From Candidatus Latescibacterota bacterium (lineage in GTDB: Bacteria; Blakebacterota; Blakebacteria; Blakebacterales; Blakebacteraceae), in the NCBI GenBank assembly GCA_023135015.1, contig JAGLTZ010000051.1, positions 1-6,037 of the forward strand: DNA of 6,037 nt, written 5' to 3'. Shown here piece after piece: positions 5,912-6,037 of this stretch. Position numbers and translations under genes: made by a program. Within the stretch, counting starts at the first letter, position 1, and each line of letters opens with the position of its first letter. The notes below the pieces were generated by a model. The model was not told the origin of the DNA. It did no database searches and worked only from the letters and a program-made list of their open reading frames with translations.

Positions 5912-6037
5912 CTTCGGGAGCGAAAAAAATACTCATTGTGGATGATGACACGGACTTTAGTGAAGCAGTGTCATCCTTTCTGGAGTCCAAGGATTACTCG
6001 GTTTTCAAAGCCTATGATGGTCAGGAGGCCCTGAAGC
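5908..6037 (+). CDS. Receiver-domain protein, 3' partial
   Basis: The first 43 codons of a response regulator run off the right edge. The protein begins MTSGAKKILIVDDDTD and shows beta1 plus the acidic pair D12/D13, alpha1 (FSEAVSSFLESKDYSV) and the start of alpha2 (YDGQEALK). The phospho-acceptor and any output domain lie beyond the window, so it could be a single-domain receiver, a second hybrid kinase or a DNA-binding regulator. Its opening resembles that of the receiver at 4368 (both start MTS..K.IL..DDD.DF...V...LES..Y.V), suggesting related copies. The start overlaps the stop of the hybrid kinase as ATGA, so the two are translationally coupled and probably act in one pathway. Confidence 0.88.
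   Translation, partial: MTSGAKKILIVDDDTDFSEAVSSFLESKDYSVFKAYDGQEALK

Noticed and set aside
1..6037. Mobile element, CRISPR array, tRNA or rRNA
   Set aside because: No transposase or integrase coding pattern, spaced direct repeats or conserved RNA gene sequence was seen; nearly all of the window is explained by plus-strand genes.

Overview
The window carries only plus-strand genes and reads as one bacterial chromosome segment of moderate G+C. It has tight gene spacing, Shine-Dalgarno sites before the starts, and two GTG starts. The LiaR/NarL-type regulator, with its 'LTSF.TDDK..PA.EAGA.GYLLKD' pattern, and its soluble GAF kinase with an RsbRD_N-like N-terminus resemble proteins common in Chloroflexota. 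This is a recalled resemblance, not a search result, so the taxonomic call is low confidence; other environmental phyla remain possible.

Layout: bases 2-1390 hold the 3' part of a peptidase M24 gene (Xaa-Pro aminopeptidase-like) whose start lies left of the window. A 163-base intergenic stretch (1391-1553) follows, rich in short inverted repeats and probably containing a weak terminator and the promoter region of the next genes. From 1554 to the right edge there are six consecutive signal-transduction genes: a soluble RsbRD_N-like/GAF/HisKA_3 histidine kinase (1554-3098); three bases later, its likely cognate NarL/LiaR-type DNA-binding regulator (3102-3776); a stand-alone receiver of the same subfamily that has lost the canonical phospho-acceptor Asp (3901-4305); a stand-alone CheY-like receiver with an unusual phosphorylation loop (4368-4772); a receiver-histidine kinase hybrid (4778-5911); and the first 43 codons of another receiver protein (5908 to the edge), which overlaps the hybrid's stop codon as ATGA.

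How they may work together: the first kinase/regulator pair looks like a complete cytoplasmic two-component system. The downstream proteins (degenerate receiver, single-domain receiver, receiver-kinase, receiver) contain no DNA-binding domain within the window and look like parts of a phosphorelay or a protein-protein signalling module. Close spacing from 4368 onward (5-base gap, then a 4-base overlap) indicates one translationally coupled unit; 1554-3776 is a second coupled pair. Gaps of 124 and 62 bases flank the degenerate receiver, and both contain dyad symmetry. No predicted protein shows a membrane segment, so the whole set should sense or act in the cytoplasm. No RNA genes, insertion sequences, CRISPR arrays or phage genes were seen.
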